Below are positions 18,429-27,828 of a stretch of 63,036 nucleotides of DNA, in pieces. The stretch spans positions 1 to 63,036 of the forward strand of contig JAPZRF010000018.1 of NCBI GenBank assembly GCA_027531145.1, read 5' to 3'. The translations under genes were made by a program, and so were the position numbers. This DNA is from Brevundimonas sp. (GTDB lineage Bacteria > Pseudomonadota > Alphaproteobacteria > Caulobacterales > Caulobacteraceae). The notes under the pieces are model-generated. The model was not told the DNA's origin. It was given only the letters and a program-made list of their open reading frames with translations, and did not search any database. Numbering within the stretch: position 1 is the first letter of the stretch; each line of letters begins with the position of its first letter.

Positions 18429-20231
18429 ATGGATCGTCTGCTCAGGGGGGCCGCTCTCGGGGCCCTCACACTCGCCGCCTGCGCCGCCGCCGCGCCGGCC
18501 TCGGCCCAGTCCTACAACCGCCTTGTCGTGTTCGGCGACAGCCTCAGTGACAATGGGAACCTGTTTGCCCTCACCGGCCAGCCGCCGGCACCCTATTTCC
18601 AGGGGCGCTTCAGCAACGGTCCGGTATGGACCGAACTGCTCGGCTTGAATGCGGCCCGTGTGGGCGGCGCGGTCAGCGGCAGCATCAACTACGCCTATGG
18701 CGGGGCCCAGACCGGGACCCAGCCCCTCCCGCCGGGCATGCGCCTGCAGCTGGCCAACTACACCGCCGCGGGCGGGCGGTTCGGATCCTCGGACCTGGTC
18801 ACCGTATGGGGTGGAGCCAACAACATCTTCGGAAGCCTGGCCGCCGCCGGGGCCTCGCCCAGTCCGACGACCGTGATGGCCGGGGTGGCGGCGACCGCCG
18901 CCGCTGACATCGCCGCCATCACCGACACCATCGCTGCCGGCGGAGCCGGGACGGTGCTCGTGGTGAACATTCCGGTGATCAGCCCCACGCCGCAGTTCCG
19001 CGGCACCCCGGCCGCCCCTCTGGCCGACTTCGCCGCCAGCCAGCTGAACACGGCGCTGCAGACCAACCTGACCACCGTGGCCGCCGCCCGGTCGGGGACA
19101 AACATCATCCTGATGGACGTGGCCAAGGTCGGGCCAACCATCGCCAACAACCCCGGCCTGTTCGGGCTAACGGATGTCACGGCACCCTGCTTCAACGGTG
19201 TCAGCGTCTGCAGCTCACCGGGCACCTTCTTCTACTACGACGGCGTCCATCCGACGGCGCGCGGGCACCAGCTGCTGGCGGCGCTGGCGACAGACTATCT
19301 GTACTATGGCGATGCCGGCTCCGTGACGTCCCTGCTGACCGAGACCGGCTATCGGCACCGCGAGCGGCGCGCCGGCGAGGCGCTGGCCGGCCTCACCGGC
19401 CGTGAGGCGGCACCGGCCGGGGCGGTGCTTTCCGGCGGCTACAGCTACGAGACGGCGGAGATCGACGCCCGCGGCTCGATCGGCGCGGCCGACAGCGAGG
19501 GCCATGGGGTTCGTATGGCCCTGGAGGGCGGCCTCGACGGCGGCTGGTCGTTCGGACTGAGCGGTGCTTTCGACACGGCCGAGGTCGAAGCCGGGCGCCT
19601 GACTTTTGATGTCGAGAGCTACAGCCTCGACGCCGCCGCCGCCTGGAGGTCTGACAGCGGCCTGTTCGTGGCGGGCGGCTTCGGCGCGGCGCGCGACGCC
19701 TATGACGAGATCCGGCGGGTTACGGCCCTGGCACCCATCGTCCATGAGTCCGAGGTCAACGGCCTTAGCTACTCGGCCCGCGTCGTGGCCGGGACCTGGT
19801 TCGAGCGCAGCGGCATGGCGATCTCGCCGCGCGTCGGCCTCGACTGGGTATCCAGCCGAACCGACGTCTTCGCCGAAGACGGGCCGGCCGCAGCCTACCG
19901 CTGGGAAGAACGGACCTTCGAGACCGTATCCGTCGACGTGGCCCTGCGGGTCGAGGGCGAGCTCGCCCCGGGCATCGGTGCCTTCATCGAGGGCGGCTGG
20001 CGCGAGACCCTGGATGACGGTGGCGACCCGGTGCGTACCGGCATCTTGGCCAACCCGGCCCGCGTCCTTGGCCGCGAGGTCGAAGACCCCTATGGCAGCC
20101 AGGCCATGATTGAGACCGGCGTGACCGGGCGCCTCACCGACCGCCTCGCCGTGGAGGTCGGCTACCGCGGCCGCTTCGGCGACGGCAGCAACAGCCAGCT
20201 CGGCGGGGTAACGCTGAAACTGGCGCTGTAA
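18429..20231 (+). CDS. GDSL-family autotransporter esterase/lipase
   Basis: Self-translocating outer-membrane esterase, 600 residues. A signal peptide ending in PASAQ (about 1-25) is followed by the passenger with GDSL block I FGDSLSDNGN (Ser38), the GGANN block and the catalytic DGVHP (Asp271, His274). From about residue 330 the alternating, aromatic-ended repeats form an autotransporter barrel that closes with VTLKLAL. EstA-like proteins hold the esterase on the cell surface. The ATG at 18429 with AGGGAGGAAG upstream is preferred to 18375. A terminator-like hairpin follows the stop. Confidence 0.9.
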   Translation: MDRLLRGAALGALTLAACAAAAPASAQSYNRLVVFGDSLSDNGNLFALTGQPPAPYFQGRFSNGPVWTELLGLNAARVGGAVSGSINYAYGGAQTGTQPLPPGMRLQLANYTAAGGRFGSSDLVTVWGGANNIFGSLAAAGASPSPTTVMAGVAATAAADIAAITDTIAAGGAGTVLVVNIPVISPTPQFRGTPAAPLADFAASQLNTALQTNLTTVAAARSGTNIILMDVAKVGPTIANNPGLFGLTDVTAPCFNGVSVCSSPGTFFYYDGVHPTARGHQLLAALATDYLYYGDAGSVTSLLTETGYRHRERRAGEALAGLTGREAAPAGAVLSGGYSYETAEIDARGSIGAADSEGHGVRMALEGGLDGGWSFGLSGAFDTAEVEAGRLTFDVESYSLDAAAAWRSDSGLFVAGGFGAARDAYDEIRRVTALAPIVHESEVNGLSYSARVVAGTWFERSGMAISPRVGLDWVSSRTDVFAEDGPAAAYRWEERTFETVSVDVALRVEGELAPGIGAFIEGGWRETLDDGGDPVRTGILANPARVLGREVEDPYGSQAMIETGVTGRLTDRLAVEVGYRGRFGDGSNSQLGGVTLKLAL

Positions 20232-20238
20232 GGCCTGA

Positions 20239-20270
20239 CCGGGGCGCGGCCCATAGCCGCTGCGCCCCGG
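20239..20270 (+). terminator. Terminator-like hairpin after the GDSL gene
   Basis: Nine-base stem CCGGGGCGC (20239-20247) with GCGCCCCGG (20262-20270), 7 bases after the stop, followed by CCCCCTTCTT. There is no pure T run, so rho-independent function is likely but not certain. Confidence 0.5.
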
Positions 20271-20586
20271 CCCCCTTCTTGCGTCATCGGCGGGTCAGGC
20301 GGCGGCGTGGCCGCGGACCTGCGGGCCCGAAACTGTCGGACGTGCCCCTTCCCGACCTCCCCACCGTCGCGTGGTCGAACGGGGCGAAGACAGCATGGCT
20401 GTCGCCCGGCCGGTTGCCCGCGGGGTGCTGTCTCTACCGGCCGGATCCTCGCCCTCCTTGCCGTGGGCGTGCTGGTACCCGGCACGAGACCGTACCGGCG
20501 CATGGTGGTCCGGAGGTTCCAGCCCCGGCAGCAGCGCCCGTTGTGGCCGTGGCCCGGCTGGCGGGGCCCCAGATGGCGAGCCTGAT

Positions 20587-20975
20587 CTTCTCCGCGCCGA
20601 TCGCCGGTCATCCGGTCAACTCCGGCCTCGGCCGTCGGCAGCTTCCGGGTGAGGCCGGGGTGCGGCTGCGCCTACGCGGTCCCCGTCGGGTCTTCGATGC
20701 TGGCCAGCAACGCTGGCAGGGTGCGGCGGACCGGGTACGAGTCCCCAGGCTACGGCCGCTTCGTCGAGATCGGACACGATCGGGGTTTGACCAGCCTCTA
20801 CGCCCACCTCAGCCGCGTGGATCTTCATCCCGGCGACCGGGTGGTGATCGGCGCGGTCGGTTCGACCAGCTGTTCGACAGGCCCCCACCTGCGCTTCGAG
20901 GTGCGTTGCCGAGGTTGGCCCCTGAAACCCGAACCGGTAGTCGGACAGATCCTGCAGATCGAGACCACCGTCTGA
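20587..20975 (+). pseudogene. Remnant of an M23-family (LytM) peptidase gene
   Basis: One frame gives SAPIAGHPVNSGLG (about 20590-20632), a typical M23 opening. After a frameshift the frame ending at 20975 gives VPVGSSMLASNAG, YGRFVEIGHDRGLTSLYAHL, LHPGDRV and STGPHLRFEV. The fold is plain, but metal ligands are lost: the HxxxD region reads PGCGCAYA and the usual HLHFEV is HLRFEV. Together with the frameshift this marks a dead gene. The frame upstream of 20587 (to about 20280) looks like eroded sequence with no clear homology. Confidence 0.7.
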
Positions 20976-21031
20976 CACTGGCCAAGGCGCGCCCGGTCCG
21001 TTACCCCTTCGGGCGATCCAGGGGAGGTGGC

Positions 21032-21982
21032 ATGGACGCGGCGCTCAGGCTCGACACCGTCAACAAGCGATACGGCGACTTCCAAGCGGTGAAGGACCTG
21101 TCCTTCGTCGCCGAGACAGGACGGATCTGCGGCTTCCTGGGCCCCAACGGAGCCGGCAAGACCTCGACCCTGCGCATGATTCTGGGGCTGCAACCGGCAA
21201 CCTCGGGCCGAATTGAGGTGCTCGGTGCCGACGACGGCCGCAAGGTGCGGGACAGGATCGGCTTCCTGCCGGAGGAGCGCGGACTCTACAAGAAGATGAC
21301 GCCGGTCGACGCCATCGCCTTCTTCGCCTCGCTGAAGGGGGTGCCGGACGGGGAAGGGCGAAAGCGTGCCCGCGAGATGCTGGAGGCCCAAGGGCTCGGT
21401 GCCGCCCGCCACAAGAAGATGAAGGAACTGTCCAAGGGCATGGCCCAGAAGGTGCAGTTGATCGCGGCGGTGGCGCACCGGCCCGACTTCGTCATCCTCG
21501 ATGAGCCCTTCTCGGGTCTCGACCCGATGAACCAGCAGGGGCTGGAGGAGATGATCCGCGGCCTCGCCGAACGCGGGGCCACGGTGCTGTTCTCGACCCA
21601 TGTCATGCAGCACGCCGAGCGGCTGTGCGACAAGGTCGTGCTGCTGGCGCGGGGCCGGAAGGCCTTCGAGGGGACGGTGGCGGAAGCCAAGGCCACGACC
21701 CGGCAGTTCCTCGAACTGGAGGGCGACATCGCCGCCGGCGCGGTGACGGCCCTTCCGGGCGTCAGCCACGTCGAGACCATCCATGTGCACGGTCAGGTCA
21801 AGGTCCTGCGCGCCACCCTGGCGTCGGGCGCGGCCGGGCAGGAGGCGCTGCGCGCGGCCTTCGTCCAGGGGCTGGACGTGCGTCGCTTCGAACTCAAGGC
21901 ACCGACCCTGCACGACGCCTTCATCCATTTGACCGGAGACGACCCCGATGCGGTCGCGCCGCGCGCGGAGGCCTCGGCATGA
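21032..21982 (+). CDS. ABC transporter ATP-binding protein (NatA-like)
   Basis: 316-residue ATPase with Walker A GPNGAGKTS (about 37), signature LSKGMAQKV (about 133), Walker B FVILDEPFSGLDP (about 152) and the DUF4162-type C-terminal region found in NatA-like proteins. It forms an exporter with the permease encoded next, whose start overlaps its stop (ATGA). In this family the pair exports Na+ or other small compounds; the substrate here is unknown. GGGGAGGTGG precedes the ATG at 21032. The open frame continues upstream only through the dead peptidase sequence. Confidence 0.88.
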   Translation: MDAALRLDTVNKRYGDFQAVKDLSFVAETGRICGFLGPNGAGKTSTLRMILGLQPATSGRIEVLGADDGRKVRDRIGFLPEERGLYKKMTPVDAIAFFASLKGVPDGEGRKRAREMLEAQGLGAARHKKMKELSKGMAQKVQLIAAVAHRPDFVILDEPFSGLDPMNQQGLEEMIRGLAERGATVLFSTHVMQHAERLCDKVVLLARGRKAFEGTVAEAKATTRQFLELEGDIAAGAVTALPGVSHVETIHVHGQVKVLRATLASGAAGQEALRAAFVQGLDVRRFELKAPTLHDAFIHLTGDDPDAVAPRAEASA

Positions 21983-23415
21983 ACCGCACCTTCCTGATCG
22001 CCCGCCGCGAGCTCATGGCCTATGTCCGCACCGTCGGATTCTGGCTGTCGCTGCTGTCCTTGCCGCTGTTCGCGAGCCTGGGCGGCGTCATCCCCATGCT
22101 GGCCATGAACAGCGAGCCGACGCGTTCGGTCGCGGTGGTCGAGGTGGCGAGCGGGGCCCCGCTCAAGGCCGGGGTCGAGGCCCGGCTGACCGCCCGCGAC
22201 CGGGAGCGACAGGTCGATGTGATCTCGGCGCTGGTGATTCCCGAGGCGGGCATCGAGGCGTCGCGCCAGGTGCAGGCTCTGGGCGAGCGCGAGGGGCCTG
22301 AGGTAGCGCTCGCCGAGGCCCGTCGCATCGCGCCGACCGCCGCATCTGGCTATCGCCCGCCGAAGGCTGACCTGAGGCTGGCGGAGACGCCCGAGGCCGT
22401 GCTGGCGGCCGCGCCCGGCGAGGCGCGCGAGGCGGTGGTGCGCGACCTGCTGAACGCCGAGGAGCGCACGCTCGACGCCGTGGTCCTGCTGGCGCGCGAG
22501 GCGGATGGCCCGGCCGCCCGCGTGTGGTCGGCCAAGGCCTCGGACGACACGGTGCAGGATGCAGTCTCGGCCGCCTTGCGCGAAATCACCCGGGCGGAGC
22601 GCTACGCTGCGTTGGGCGTCGGTGTGGAGTCAGTGCGCGAGATCGACGCCTTCCGGCCGGAGGTGGCGCTACTCAGCCCGCGCTCGGAGAGCGGCGGCGA
22701 GGTCTCCTTCCGCGATCGGCTGCCGGCCCTGATCGGCTTCGGTTTCGGCTTCCTGCTCTGGGCCCTGGTGTTTACCGGCGCCTCGATCCTGCTCAACAGC
22801 GTGATGGAGGAAAAGTCGAACAAGATCCTCGAGGTGCTGCTGTCCTCAGCCTCGCCGGGCGAGATCCTGACCGGCAAGGTACTGGGCGTGGCCCTGCTGA
22901 CCCTGACCGTCATGGTGGTCTGGGGCGGGCTCGGAGGGGCCGGTCTTGTGGCCGCCGCGCCGGATGTCGCGCGCGACATCTGGAGCATCCTCAGCCGCGA
23001 CGGTCTGATTCTGTACTTCCTGCTCTACATCGCCGGGGGCTATCTGATGTATGCGGTGCTGTTCGCCGCCGTCGGCGCTTTCTGCGAGACGCCGCGCGAT
23101 GCCCAGACACTGATGGGGCCGATCATGATGCTCCTCGTTGTGCCGATCCTTGCGATGCAGTTCGCCCTGCGCACGCCGGACGCCCTGTTCGTCAAGGTGC
23201 TGTCGTGGATCCCGTTGTTCACGCCCTTCCTGATGAGCGCGCGGATCCCGTCCGGCGGCGTCGGGCCGGTCGAGATCGCCGCGACCACGGCTGGCATGTT
23301 TGCCATGGCCATCTTCATGGTCTGGATCGCCGGGCGCGCCTTCCGGGCCGGTGCCCTGTCCGACGTCAAGCTCAGCTGGAAGACCTTCGGCATGGCGGTG
23401 CGCGGAGGGCGTTGA
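21979..23415 (+). CDS. ABC transporter permease (NatB-like)
   Basis: 478-residue inner-membrane partner of the preceding ATPase. A first transmembrane helix (about 22-45) is followed by a large extracytoplasmic domain of about 200 residues and then a cluster of about five or six helices (about 250-460), the ABC-2 arrangement of NatB. EEKSNKILEVLLSSASPGEI is the characteristic cytoplasmic loop after the second helix. It starts with a 4-base overlap with the ATPase gene and converges on rpsU, with a shared terminator between them. Confidence 0.88.
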   Translation: MNRTFLIARRELMAYVRTVGFWLSLLSLPLFASLGGVIPMLAMNSEPTRSVAVVEVASGAPLKAGVEARLTARDRERQVDVISALVIPEAGIEASRQVQALGEREGPEVALAEARRIAPTAASGYRPPKADLRLAETPEAVLAAAPGEAREAVVRDLLNAEERTLDAVVLLAREADGPAARVWSAKASDDTVQDAVSAALREITRAERYAALGVGVESVREIDAFRPEVALLSPRSESGGEVSFRDRLPALIGFGFGFLLWALVFTGASILLNSVMEEKSNKILEVLLSSASPGEILTGKVLGVALLTLTVMVVWGGLGGAGLVAAAPDVARDIWSILSRDGLILYFLLYIAGGYLMYAVLFAAVGAFCETPRDAQTLMGPIMMLLVVPILAMQFALRTPDALFVKVLSWIPLFTPFLMSARIPSGGVGPVEIAATTAGMFAMAIFMVWIAGRAFRAGALSDVKLSWKTFGMAVRGGR

Positions 23416-23483
23416 CGCTCCCCGCAGTCGGGCGGGACGCCTGTCGACGGGCGCGCCGGGCTGCGCGAAGGCCGGACAAGCGA

Positions 23484-23513
23484 AAGGGCCGCCCGGTCGC
23501 CCGGACGGCCCTT
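23484..23513. terminator. Bidirectional terminator between natB-like gene and rpsU
   Basis: AAGGGCCG (23484-23491) pairs with CGGCCCTT (23506-23513), and an inner CCGG/CCGG extends the stem with one mismatch. The A-rich left and T-ended right sides suit termination of both convergent transcripts. Confidence 0.65.
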
Positions 23514-23536
23514 GATCGTTCAGCCTGTCGAACGCT

Positions 23537-23770
23537 TCAGCGGGCGCGCGGCTTCGGTGCCGGAAGCAGGCCTTCTCGCTGGGCGCGCTTACGGGCCAGC
23601 TTGCGGGCGCGGCGCACAGCCTCGGCCTTCTGGCGGGCGCGCTTCTCCGACGGCTTCTCGTAGTGCACGTGGCGCTTCATTTCCCGGAAGCTGCCTTCAC
23701 GCTGCATCTTCTTCTTCAGCGCCTTGAGGGCTTGGTCGACATTGTTGTCGCGGACGAAAATCTGAACCAG
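23537..23770 (-). CDS. rpsU: 30S ribosomal protein S21, apparent CTG start
   Basis: Small basic ribosomal protein that helps mRNA initiation on the 30S subunit. The 77 residues match S21 end to end: [20 protein letters not shown], then [20 protein letters not shown]. The start is odd. The codon before Val-Gln-Ile-Phe is CTG at 23770, with AAAGGAGAGAG ideally spaced 8 bases upstream, and no in-frame ATG, GTG or TTG lies near. A CTG start is therefore the best reading; an ATT three codons in is too far from the ribosome site. The gene is divergent from the COQ9 gene. Confidence 0.92.
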   Translation of the reverse strand: MVQIFVRDNNVDQALKALKKKMQREGSFREMKRHVHYEKPSEKRARQKAEAVRRARKLARKRAQREGLLPAPKPRAR

Positions 23771-23961
23771 GGGTCTCTCTCCTTTGGCCGCCCGCCGCGT
23801 CCGATCATGGAAGACGGGCAGACAAAACGAAATCCATCCCGACAGACGTCGCCTCTCGGGTGAGTGCGGGCGGATACACCATGCCGGGGGGGGCTGTCCA
23901 GATCGTCGCGCGTGCGGCGACGACGCTCGAAAGCGCTGCGCGACCGGCGTAAGGTGTCTCA

Positions 23962-24642
23962 ATGACCGACGCGCCGCACCTGCCCAAAACCCTGGCCGGA
24001 GAAGAGCCCGACTGGGCCGAGGCCATGGAACAGGGCGTGCTCGACGCCGCCGTGCGTCTGGCCCCGGAGTTGGGCTGGAACGCCCGGTTGGTGCGCGCCG
24101 CCTGCGCCACCGAGGGCCTGTCGCCCGGAGATCAGGAGCTGCTGCTGCCCAATGGCGCGCGCGACCTCGCAGCCCTGCTATCGCGGCGTCAGGACGCCCG
24201 GGCGCTGGGGACGCTGGGCACGCTCGACGCGGCCGCCCTGAAGATTCGCGAGCGCATCTCCCGGGCCGTCGCCGCGCGGCTGGACGCGGGGGCGCAGGAC
24301 CTGGCGGCAACCCGCCGCTGCGCCGGCTTCCTCGCCCTGCCGGGCAACGCCGACCTCGGGCTGAAGCTGGCCTGGGAGAGCGCCGACCGCCTGTGGCTCT
24401 GGGCCGGAGACACGGCCACCGACTGGAACCACTATTCCAAGCGGGCGATCCTGTCGGGCATTCTCGTTCCGGCCATGATCCTGCGCTGGTTCGACGGTCC
24501 CGAGGTGGCCGAGGCCTTCGTATCGTCCCGTATCGACAACGTCATGGCCTTCGAGAAGTGGAAGGCGGGCAAGGACTTTGACGCCCCGGGCCGACGCGTC
24601 CTCGATGTCCTGAGCCGGCTCCGGTACGGCGACGCGGCCTGA
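23962..24642 (+). CDS. COQ9-family ubiquinone biosynthesis protein
   Basis: 226-residue homologue of COQ9, a lipid-binding accessory protein that presents ubiquinone intermediates to the hydroxylases. The C-terminal region has the family signature: [20 protein letters not shown], then ILRWFDGP. The fold is related to TetR regulators without DNA-binding function. The rpsU/COQ9 head-to-head pair is often seen in alphaproteobacteria. Its stop overlaps the ATG of the SRAP gene, suggesting co-translation. Confidence 0.88.
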   Translation: MTDAPHLPKTLAGEEPDWAEAMEQGVLDAAVRLAPELGWNARLVRAACATEGLSPGDQELLLPNGARDLAALLSRRQDARALGTLGTLDAAALKIRERISRAVAARLDAGAQDLAATRRCAGFLALPGNADLGLKLAWESADRLWLWAGDTATDWNHYSKRAILSGILVPAMILRWFDGPEVAEAFVSSRIDNVMAFEKWKAGKDFDAPGRRVLDVLSRLRYGDAA

Positions 24643-25259
24643 TGTGCGCCTCGTTCGAGGCGCGCTTCTCCTTCCGCGAGCTGGTCGACCTGTTCGAGCG
24701 CGTCGGCGTGGCGATCGATCTGGCGGCCGGCCTGCCTAACCTTGCGCCTGTCGAGGAGGTGCGTCCGACCGATATGGTGCCCGCGGTTCGAGCGGAGACT
24801 GACGGGCGGGTCCGACTGGTCTCCATGCGCTTCGGCTTTCCGCCGCCGCGACCGAAGGCCGGGCCCATCGTCAACTTCCGCAGCGAGGGGCGCACGCTCG
24901 GCAACGGCCCACGGCAAGGACGTTGTCTTGTCCCGGTCAGCGGCTTCTACGAGTTCACCGGCGATCGCTATCCCAAGACGCGCTGGATCATCCGCGACCC
25001 GGGCGCGCCGTTTCTCGCCCTGGCGGCAGTGTGGCGCGCGGGGGAGGGGGGCGATGAGGCCTTTTCGCTACTGACCGGGGCACCGGGGCCCGACGTGTCC
25101 CCCTATCACGACCGAGGCGTCCTGCCCCTGCCGCCGCGCCTGTGGGCCGACTGGCTGTTCAATCGGGCACCGGCGGAGGCGCTGCTGGACCCGCCGTTGG
25201 CGGGCAGCCTTGCGGTCAGTCCTGCGCCGCGTCCGCCGAGAGCGGCCTTAGCCGGTTGA
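24642..25259 (+). CDS. SRAP-family (YedK/HMCES-like) abasic-site protein
   Basis: Forms a stable crosslink with abasic sites in single-stranded DNA, shielding them. The 205 residues have the diagnostic Cys at position 2 (MCASFEARF), exposed after Met removal, the NFRSE motif near residue 76, the GFYEF glutamate, and PYHDRGVLPL with the conserved His near 155. The usual RMP is RGVLP here, a small variation. The gene overlaps the COQ9 stop by one base, and its last 44 bases overlap antisense with purK. Confidence 0.85.
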   Translation: MCASFEARFSFRELVDLFERVGVAIDLAAGLPNLAPVEEVRPTDMVPAVRAETDGRVRLVSMRFGFPPPRPKAGPIVNFRSEGRTLGNGPRQGRCLVPVSGFYEFTGDRYPKTRWIIRDPGAPFLALAAVWRAGEGGDEAFSLLTGAPGPDVSPYHDRGVLPLPPRLWADWLFNRAPAEALLDPPLAGSLAVSPAPRPPRAALAG

Positions 25260-26328
25260 CATGGCCCATCTTGCGGTCGGGACGGGCCTCGGCCTTGCCA
25301 TAGAGGTGCAGGCGAGCGTCAGGTGCCGCTGCCAGTTCCGGCCAGGCCCCGACCTCCGCACCGAGCAGATTGGTCATCTCGACGGCGGCGTGCGGCGCGG
25401 TCGGGCCCAGCGGCCAGCCGGTGATGGCGCGGATGTGCTGCTCGAACTGGTCGCAGGCGCAGCCGTCCTGGGTCCAGTGGCCGGTATTGTGCACCCGCGG
25501 CGCGATCTCGTTAACCAGCAGGCGGTCGCCGAGGTCGAACAGCTCGATGCCGATTACGCCAACGTAGTCGAGGCCGTTCAGTACCCGGGCGGCGATGTCC
25601 TGCGCCGCCGCGGCCGTCGCGGCGTCGGCCGCTGCCGGGGCGAGGGTGGTGCGCAGAATGCCGTCCGCGTGGCGATTCTCGCCCAGCGGAAAGATGGCGA
25701 CGCTCCCGTCCCAGCCCCGGGCGGCGATGATCGACAGTTCGCGCCGGAAGTCGGCCCGCGCCTCAAGGATCGACGGGCGACCGCCGACGGCCGCCCAGGC
25801 CGCGTCGATCTCGTCCGCGCTGCGCACCCAGGCCTGGCCCTTGCCGTCATAGCCCTCGCGCCGCGTCTTGAGTAGAGCGGGCGCGCCGAGTTCCGCCAGG
25901 GCGCGGCGCAGGTCGTCCGTGCTGTCCACCGCGCCGAAGTCGACGGTCGCCGCGCCCGCGGCGTTGAGGAAGGTCTTCTCTTCCACCCTGTCCTGGGCGA
26001 TGGCGAGGGCGCGAGGACCCGGGGCCACCAGCGCGCCGCCGGCGGCCAGGCGCGCCACCGAGGCGGCGGGCACGTTCTCGAATTCGAAGGTGACGACGTC
26101 ACTGACGCGTCCCAGCGCATCGAGGGCGTCGGCGTCGCCATAGGCGGCGGTGATCTGGCGAGCCGCGACGCGGGCGGCCGGGCTCGCCGGTTCGGGATCC
26201 AGCACCACCAGGTCGAAGCCCAGTCGGCTGGCGGCTTCACCCAGCATGCGGCCCAGCTGACCGCCGCCGAGAACGCCGATCACGGCACCGGGCGAGAGCG
26301 GCGGCTGGCGGCGTGGAGGAATGGTCAC
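25216..26328 (-). CDS. purK: N5-carboxyaminoimidazole ribonucleotide synthase PurK
   Basis: ATP-grasp enzyme turning AIR, bicarbonate and ATP into N5-CAIR in purine synthesis; PurE then rearranges it to CAIR. The 370 residues have the N-terminal GGGQLGRML (about 20-28), TFEFENVP, TRREGYDGKGQ and the C-terminal NEIAPRVHNTGHWT characteristic of PurK. It begins with a GTG immediately after the purE stop codon (TGA GTG), so the two are translationally coupled. The 3' end overlaps the convergent SRAP gene by 44 bases. Confidence 0.95.
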   Translation of the reverse strand: MTIPPRRQPPLSPGAVIGVLGGGQLGRMLGEAASRLGFDLVVLDPEPASPAARVAARQITAAYGDADALDALGRVSDVVTFEFENVPAASVARLAAGGALVAPGPRALAIAQDRVEEKTFLNAAGAATVDFGAVDSTDDLRRALAELGAPALLKTRREGYDGKGQAWVRSADEIDAAWAAVGGRPSILEARADFRRELSIIAARGWDGSVAIFPLGENRHADGILRTTLAPAAADAATAAAAQDIAARVLNGLDYVGVIGIELFDLGDRLLVNEIAPRVHNTGHWTQDGCACDQFEQHIRAITGWPLGPTAPHAAVEMTNLLGAEVGAWPELAAAPDARLHLYGKAEARPDRKMGHVNRLRPLSADAAQD

Positions 26329-26832
26329 TCAGTCCTCGACCGTTTCGGCCACGGAATCGGTCTGGGCCTGCCGCAGGGCCGCGACCCGCCCGGCCAGCGC
26401 CGGATCAGACAGGGCGAGGATCTGCGCCGCCAACAGGCCGGCGTTGGTCGCCCCGGCCTCGCCGATGGCCAGGGTCCCGACCGGCACCCCGCCAGGCATC
26501 TGGGCGATCGACAGCAGCGAATCGAGCCCGTTGAGCGCCCTGGACTTCACCGGCACGCCCAGCACCGGCAGGGCTGTCAGGGAGGCCACCATACCCGGCA
26601 GGTGGGCGGCCCCGCCCGCGCCGGCGATGATCACCTTGACTCCGGCTTCTGCGGCTTCGCGGGCGAAGCTGCACATGCGTTCCGGCGTGCGGTGGGCCGA
26701 GATCACGCGGGCCTCATGAGCCACGCCCAGCCGTTCCAGCATGTCCGCCGCGCGCTTCATCGTCGGCCAGTCCGACCGGCTGCCCATAACGATCGCCACG
26801 GGGGGGCGGGATGCGGGGGTCGAAGACGCCAT
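26329..26832 (-). CDS. purE: N5-carboxyaminoimidazole ribonucleotide mutase PurE
   Basis: Class I PurE, 167 residues. Conserved segments are [14 protein letters not shown] (about 12-25), [13 protein letters not shown] (about 43-55), [16 protein letters not shown] and [20 protein letters not shown] followed by MPGGVPVGT. It works with PurK encoded directly downstream. The divergent diguanylate cyclase starts 119 bases away; no riboswitch was seen in that gap. Confidence 0.95.
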   Translation of the reverse strand: MASSTPASRPPVAIVMGSRSDWPTMKRAADMLERLGVAHEARVISAHRTPERMCSFAREAAEAGVKVIIAGAGGAAHLPGMVASLTALPVLGVPVKSRALNGLDSLLSIAQMPGGVPVGTLAIGEAGATNAGLLAAQILALSDPALAGRVAALRQAQTDSVAETVED

Positions 26833-26951
26833 GCGCCGGGCTCCTCGCGAGGGAAAGCGCGCGCTTACAGCACCCGCGTTGCGCCCGCAACAGAGCCCGC
26901 TAACCTTGGCGCTGCGCCCGGTCGGAGTGAGTCGGCGCGAGGAGTGGGCCC

Positions 26952-27530
26952 GTGCTCGACGCGCCGGAACAGGACCTGATGGCGGAGATCGCCCGACTGC
27001 GCGCCGAGGTGGCCGCGCTGATCGCGCGCGCCGAGGCGGCCGAGGCAGCCGCGGATCACGATGTGCTCACTCCGCTGCTGAACCGGCGCGGCTTCATAGA
27101 GGCCGTGCGGCGGACGATGGCCTACTGCATCCGCTACGATGCCCCGGCGGTGATCCTCTACATCGACCTCGACGGCTTCAAGACCATCAATGACACCTTC
27201 GGCCACATGGCCGGCGACGCCGCCCTGGTTCAGGTCGCCGAGTTGCTGCTGGCGAATGTGCGCGAATCCGACGCCGTGGGTCGGCTGGGCGGCGACGAGT
27301 TCGCCCTGCTGCTGCTCAACGCCGGGCCGGAGGAGGGGCGCGACAAGGCGCGTCGGCTGGCCGAGGCGATGGCGCACCGGCCGTTCGAGCGGGGCGGTGC
27401 CAGCGTACCGCTGGGCGGCTCGATTGGCGTGCGCGCCTTCACAGGCCAGACGGATCCCGAGGACTGGCTGGCCGAGGCCGACGCAGCCATGTGGGTCAGA
27501 AAGAGGGGCAGGGCAAAGGCGCAGGAGTAG
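26952..27530 (+). CDS. Diguanylate cyclase (GGDEF domain)
   Basis: Small cytoplasmic enzyme making cyclic di-GMP. The 192 residues hold a short N-terminal coiled coil (about 8-38, Ala/Glu-rich) and a GGDEF domain: [25 protein letters not shown] with its GTP-contacting Asp/Asn, and the intact active-site [11 protein letters not shown] near 112-122. No RxxD inhibitory site is obvious at the usual place. There is no sensor domain, so input may come through the coiled coil. GTG start at 26952. Confidence 0.9.
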   Translation: MLDAPEQDLMAEIARLRAEVAALIARAEAAEAAADHDVLTPLLNRRGFIEAVRRTMAYCIRYDAPAVILYIDLDGFKTINDTFGHMAGDAALVQVAELLLANVRESDAVGRLGGDEFALLLLNAGPEEGRDKARRLAEAMAHRPFERGGASVPLGGSIGVRAFTGQTDPEDWLAEADAAMWVRKRGRAKAQE

Positions 27531-27574
27531 GTGGCAGGTCTGCCCTAGTCCCTAACGACTAACGCCTGCCGGCT

Positions 27575-27799
27575 TCAGGCGATGATGTCCGGCAGGATGC
27601 GCGCCTCGATCTTCACGATCTCGTCGCGCAGGGACAGCTTGCGGCGCTTCATCCGCGCGATCAGCAGCTGGTCGGGGATCGGCATGTCGCCCAACGCCTC
27701 GATCGCGGCGTCGATGTCGGCGTGCTCCTGCCGCAGCGCCTTCACGCGGGCGCTGAGGAGGACGGTTTCCTCGTCGATCGGCGTGGCGTCGTCGTTCAT
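27575..27799 (-). CDS. DUF465 (YdcH-family) protein
   Basis: 74-residue coiled-coil protein with the family core: an N-terminal helix rich in hydrophobic heptads (VLLSARVKALRQEHADIDAA), then LLIARMKRRKLSLRDEI. The LKRxKLxLKDEI-like motif defines DUF465. Function is unknown. A second member lies at 29020-29193. Start ATG at 27799. Confidence 0.85.
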   Translation of the reverse strand: MNDDATPIDEETVLLSARVKALRQEHADIDAAIEALGDMPIPDQLLIARMKRRKLSLRDEIVKIEARILPDIIA

Positions 27800-27828
27800 G
27801 GTGGATAGCGGTTATACCCCAGCCCGGA

